Shown: in pieces, positions 5,285 through 7,513 of the stretch | Layout of the letters: each line of letters starts with the position of its first letter | Numbering within the stretch: position 1 is the first letter of the stretch | Origin: Dehalococcoidia bacterium UBA2160 | GTDB lineage: Bacteria > Chloroflexota > Dehalococcoidia > Lucifugimonadales > UBA1123 | NCBI GenBank assembly: GCA_002328865.1 | Contig: DCWO01000151.1 | Span: forward strand, 1 to 7,513 | Length of the DNA: 7,513 nucleotides | Direction of reading: 5' to 3' | Program-made: the position numbers and the translations under genes | The notes under the pieces: generated by a model | The model's input: only the letters and a program-made list of their open reading frames with translations | Database searches by the model: none | What the model was told of the DNA's origin: nothing

Positions 5285-6271
5285 CTAGATCACGTGATAC
5301 AAGATCAAATGCTCCCGCAGCACGTCGTTCGCGAAATCGTTGCTTGCATCGCGCCAGACAGAGTGGATGTGGTTGGCGCCGTTCTGGCGGTTGTCGAACT
5401 CGGCCAAGTAGTCGACTCCGTGGATTCGATAGTAATGAGGTTCGCCCATCTGAGTCGGACCTCCCCAGGCCCAATACAGCTTGTCGAACCCCTCCTTGTC
5501 CACCTTCGCCAGTCTCTCCTGGGCCAGATCGGGGGCGACCTGGTCGACGTACACCTGCACCAGAGACCTGAGAATGCCCTGCTGGGTCGCGTTCATCGCG
5601 GAGGCCGGCAATCCTTCCTCCGCGGGCAGGGATACGGCGGACGCGTTGTACGTCAAGATGTCCTTGGGAGCCTCTCGGTAGATCACTGCCCGCGAGGTTT
5701 GACCTTCGTCCAAGCTGTTCATCAACTCGAAAGCGAGGTCCTCTCTGCGGGTGAGCACACGCATCCCTTTCTTCGGCCCGGACCTAACCTCCGCTGGGTT
5801 GGTCCCGAAGAAGAACGGCGTCATCGACAGGACCCGATCGCCCTGGACGCTGAAGTGGATCGAGATGTGGTGCCCCTCGGCGCGCCACCCCCAGATTCCG
5901 TCGCCGTCGGGATCGCCGAAGACGGTGAAGTAGTACAGCTCCGGGTCCCGGACGAACGAGACGACGCCCTGTTCCTTCTCCAGCGGGCCCAAGACCGTCT
6001 CGAGCTCGATGATGTCTCTGGCCTGTTGGTATGACCTCGGGGTAAGGCCGCTCTCCAACAGTGCGAACGCTTTCTCTCGTTGAGCGGCGTCGAGATCGCG
6101 CAACGGGATCCCGTGCCGGTTCATTGGCGGGTAGTACCAGAAGACGCGCTCTCCGTCCTCGAACTGATAAACGGTCCTCGCTCGTTGGTCCGTGCTCAGG
6201 CTCCCGACGAATCCGCTCGCCGCTTTCGTCATCGCCGTTGCCGTTGCATGTGTCGATAGTGTCGTCGCCAT
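5285..6271 (-). CDS. DUF3500 domain-containing protein
   Basis: A 328-residue protein matching the DUF3500 family over nearly its whole length. Visible blocks are FEDGERVFWYYPPMNRHGIPL (from about 37), RDPELYYFTVFGDP (108-121), WGWRAEGHHISIHF (127-140), TPFFFGTNPAEVRSGP (151-166), and near the C terminus WAWGGP, HYYRIHG, EFDNRQNGANHIHSVWRD and FANDVLREH. The conserved histidines (EGHH, HYY, NHIH) suggest a metal or active site, but the family's reaction is not established. ATG 6271 is chosen over in-frame GTG 6295 because GAGGAGGAGG lies five bases before it and inside the longer version. Many relatives carry a signal peptide, as I recall. The start here (MATTLSTHATATAMTKAAS) lacks a hydrophobic core, so a cytosolic location is more likely. 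It follows the NHL gene by 126 bases in the same direction. Confidence 0.9.
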   Translation of the reverse strand: MATTLSTHATATAMTKAASGFVGSLSTDQRARTVYQFEDGERVFWYYPPMNRHGIPLRDLDAAQREKAFALLESGLTPRSYQQARDIIELETVLGPLEKEQGVVSFVRDPELYYFTVFGDPDGDGIWGWRAEGHHISIHFSVQGDRVLSMTPFFFGTNPAEVRSGPKKGMRVLTRREDLAFELMNSLDEGQTSRAVIYREAPKDILTYNASAVSLPAEEGLPASAMNATQQGILRSLVQVYVDQVAPDLAQERLAKVDKEGFDKLYWAWGGPTQMGEPHYYRIHGVDYLAEFDNRQNGANHIHSVWRDASNDFANDVLREHLILYHVI

Positions 6272-6308
6272 CCTGGCCTCCTCCTCTGTCCTCACTTCAT
6301 CAGACTAC

Positions 6309-6332
6309 GACTTCAGTCTAGACTTCAATCTC
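6309..6332. promoter_or_regulatory. Short direct repeat with internal palindrome upstream of the DUF3500 gene
   Basis: GACTTCAGTCTA (6309-6320) is followed directly by GACTTCAATCTC (6321-6332), two mismatches in twelve. Their junction forms the perfect palindrome AGTCTAGACT (6315-6324). It sits 38-61 bases before ATG 6271, where an operator would be expected. The region is AT-richer than the genes, but I cannot name a clear -35/-10 pair. Regulatory function is only a suggestion. Confidence 0.35.
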
Positions 6333-6397
6333 TCATTTATCGAGTAATGCCCCAATGCCTGGACAATGATTTGCCGCAAACCACCCCGAAAGGACGC

Positions 6398-7348
6398 TCA
6401 GTCCACTTTGGCGAGCTTCTGGAAGCTGCGGACGTTGTCAGGCGGCGTCGAGTTGTGGCTGATGTTGGTGTGGGCGACCTCTCCGACGTAGATGCTCTTG
6501 TCGGGCGCCAAGCAGATCCCGTGGGGCGCGATAAACTGGCCGGGCTCGAGGCCGTACCCATTGCCCAGGCGGGCCAAGACCTTCCCTGACGTGTTCAGCA
6601 CGCTGATCCGCGGGCCGATGTTCGGCAACTCACGGTTGACGGCCATTCCCCAGCCGAGTTCGCCGACGTAGACTCGTTGGTCGTCGGAGATGTATATGCC
6701 GCATGGGCGGTGGACGTTCGCCCACATCGTCTCGAAGTTGCCGTTCCTGTCGAACACCTGGATGCGGTGGTTCTCGCGGTCGGCCACGTAAACGTATCCG
6801 TCCCGGTCGGTCGCGATGTTGTGGGCGATGTTGAACTGTCCGGCGTCGGCGCCCGGCTCGCCCCACGACTTGATGAGCTTGCCGTCCGGCGTGTACTTGT
6901 GAACGCGGGAGTTGCCGTAGCCGTCCGAGACGAACAGGTCGCCGTTGTCCGGGTCCAGCGCGACATGGGTGCACCGGTTGAACGGTTCTCCGCTGAACAA
7001 TCCCGCGGGTTGCCCTGGAACCCCGATCGTCATCAGCACTTCGCCGTCCAGCGTGCACTGGCGAACCGTGTGGTCGCCGTCATCGGTGCAGTACAGGGTC
7101 TCGTCCGGCCCCAGCGTCACTCCGTGCGCCCGAGTGAACACGCCCTCGCCCCACGACTTGATGAAGTTTCCGTCGCTGTCGAACACCATCATCGGATGGT
7201 CGCCGCGATTGAAAACGTAGACGTTGTTCTTCGAGTCGGTGATGACCCCGGCGACTTCCCGCCAGCGATATCCCGGAGGCAGCTTCTCCCAGTCGACGAC
7301 GAGCTCATAGGTGAACTGTCCGCTTCCGAGTTTGACGTTAGTGACCAT
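6398..7348 (-). CDS. NHL-repeat beta-propeller, peptidyl-hydroxyglycine lyase (PAL)-like
   Basis: A 316-residue propeller protein. Successive NHL blades are visible: NNVYVFNRGDHPMMVFDSDG (41-60), RAHGVTLGPDETLYCTDDGD (73-92), THVALDPDNGDLFVSDGYGN (127-146), AHNIATDRDGYVYVADRENH (175-194), PCGIYISDDQRVYVGE and PHGICLAPDKSIYVGE. The segment SDGYGNSRV resembles the SDGYCNSRI motif of animal peptidyl-hydroxyglycine alpha-amidating lyase, which contains the catalytic tyrosine. Here it is Tyr144, with Cys replaced by Gly. Histidines in RAHG, AHNI and APHG sit where the enzyme's zinc-binding histidines are found, though I cannot confirm the match. Bacterial relatives are annotated as PAL-family proteins without proven substrates. 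There is no signal peptide. ATG 7348 is chosen over the frame opening at 7468 because GGGAGG lies six bases before it. A TATAAT box at 7428-7433 precedes it. Confidence 0.88.
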   Translation of the reverse strand: MVTNVKLGSGQFTYELVVDWEKLPPGYRWREVAGVITDSKNNVYVFNRGDHPMMVFDSDGNFIKSWGEGVFTRAHGVTLGPDETLYCTDDGDHTVRQCTLDGEVLMTIGVPGQPAGLFSGEPFNRCTHVALDPDNGDLFVSDGYGNSRVHKYTPDGKLIKSWGEPGADAGQFNIAHNIATDRDGYVYVADRENHRIQVFDRNGNFETMWANVHRPCGIYISDDQRVYVGELGWGMAVNRELPNIGPRISVLNTSGKVLARLGNGYGLEPGQFIAPHGICLAPDKSIYVGEVAHTNISHNSTPPDNVRSFQKLAKVD

Positions 7349-7427
7349 TTTTTGCCTCCCAAGTATGAACGTTGGCGTGGCGGACGCGGCGTGATGCCCG
7401 GCTGAATGGGTCCGAAGAGTGGCTCGG

Positions 7428-7433
7428 ATTATA
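7428..7433 (-). promoter_or_regulatory. -10 box (TATAAT) upstream of the NHL gene
   Basis: A perfect TATAAT on the - strand, about 80 bases before ATG 7348. A matching -35 box is not evident: the hexamer expected 16-18 bases further upstream falls inside the hairpin at 7444-7464 and is GC-rich. The promoter may therefore be activator-dependent. Confidence 0.45.
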
Positions 7434-7443
7434 TCACCACTGC

Positions 7444-7464
7444 GGGTCCACCGAGGAGGGACCC
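7444..7464. promoter_or_regulatory. Inverted repeat over the expected -35 region of the NHL gene
   Basis: GGGTCC (7444-7449) and GGACCC (7459-7464) form a perfect six-base inverted repeat with a nine-base centre. It covers the place where a -35 element would sit relative to the TATAAT at 7428-7433. This could be an operator. No T run follows on either strand, so a terminator is unlikely. Confidence 0.35.
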
Positions 7465-7513
7465 TCAAAAGGTGTGTAAATGAGAATGGCGGTGGAGCCT
7501 ACCTCTGCAGTTC

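Noticed and set aside
5006..6034. Long + strand frame of 342 codons
   Set aside because: It is antisense to the DUF3500 gene and NHL remnant. The DUF3500 reading has clear family motifs and a strong ribosome binding site.
6677..7405. + strand frame of 242 codons rich in Val, Asp and Arg
   Set aside because: It mirrors the NHL repeats on the opposite strand. Its apparent regularity comes from the propeller repeats.
1..7513. CRISPR array, transposase, or complete defence system
   Set aside because: No regularly spaced repeats beyond the REP-like copies, no transposase or nuclease-helicase motifs in any frame. Only the remnants described were found.

Overview
The window reads as a bacterial chromosome piece of moderately high GC. 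It ends in a block of catabolism-type or uncharacterised enzymes. A flavin-dependent luciferase-like monooxygenase, a two-domain dimeric alpha-beta barrel protein, an alpha-alpha toroid protein, a DUF3500 protein and a peptidyl-hydroxyglycine-lyase-like NHL propeller occur together. With dispersed 'CCTTCGACAGGCTCAG' hairpin repeats, this recalls genomes of the Chloroflexota (SAR202/Dehalococcoidia-like) and similar uncultured lineages. That placement is an inference from gene content only and is tentative.

Region 1 (1-1310) starts with the last 22 bases of a tRNA gene, probably tRNA-Asn with an encoded CCA. It is followed by decayed accessory genes. One is a gene of an uncharacterised family (GDIGD..KYGLLR start, FFDP..GLE core) cut by one in-frame TGA. 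The other is a toxin-antitoxin pair in which the small antitoxin is intact but only the C-terminal half of the PIN-domain toxin survives. Codon use looks less GC-rich here than further right. This fits an eroded island beside a tRNA, although no integrase or second attachment site is visible. Positions 1311-1646 hold no gene I can support.

Region 2 (1647-4003, + strand) has a near-consensus sigma-70 promoter (TTGACA-N16-TACAAT) and strong ribosome binding site driving the luciferase-like monooxygenase. A 428-base gap follows, carrying three copies or half-copies of a REP-like repeat and a perfect 14-base tandem duplication. Then comes a 223-residue protein made of two tandem ferredoxin-like domains.

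Region 3 (4071-7460, - strand) converges on region 2. In transcription order it holds the NHL propeller gene with a TATAAT box upstream, the DUF3500 gene, and the toroid gene. Between the last two lies a remnant of a second NHL gene. Its ribosome binding site and first 28 codons remain, but the start triplet is AAG instead of ATG and the body is gone. The co-directional layout suggests related expression, but the gaps (126 and about 245 bases) do not prove an operon. No pathway can be assigned: the monooxygenase and barrel protein could act on small organic substrates, and the propeller could act on hydroxyglycine-type or related substrates.

The most noteworthy items are the dead start codon in the NHL remnant, the orphaned antitoxin, the clean nonsense mutation in an otherwise readable gene, and the loss of the conserved histidine in one half of the duplicated barrel protein. 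I found no CRISPR array, transposase or complete defence system.
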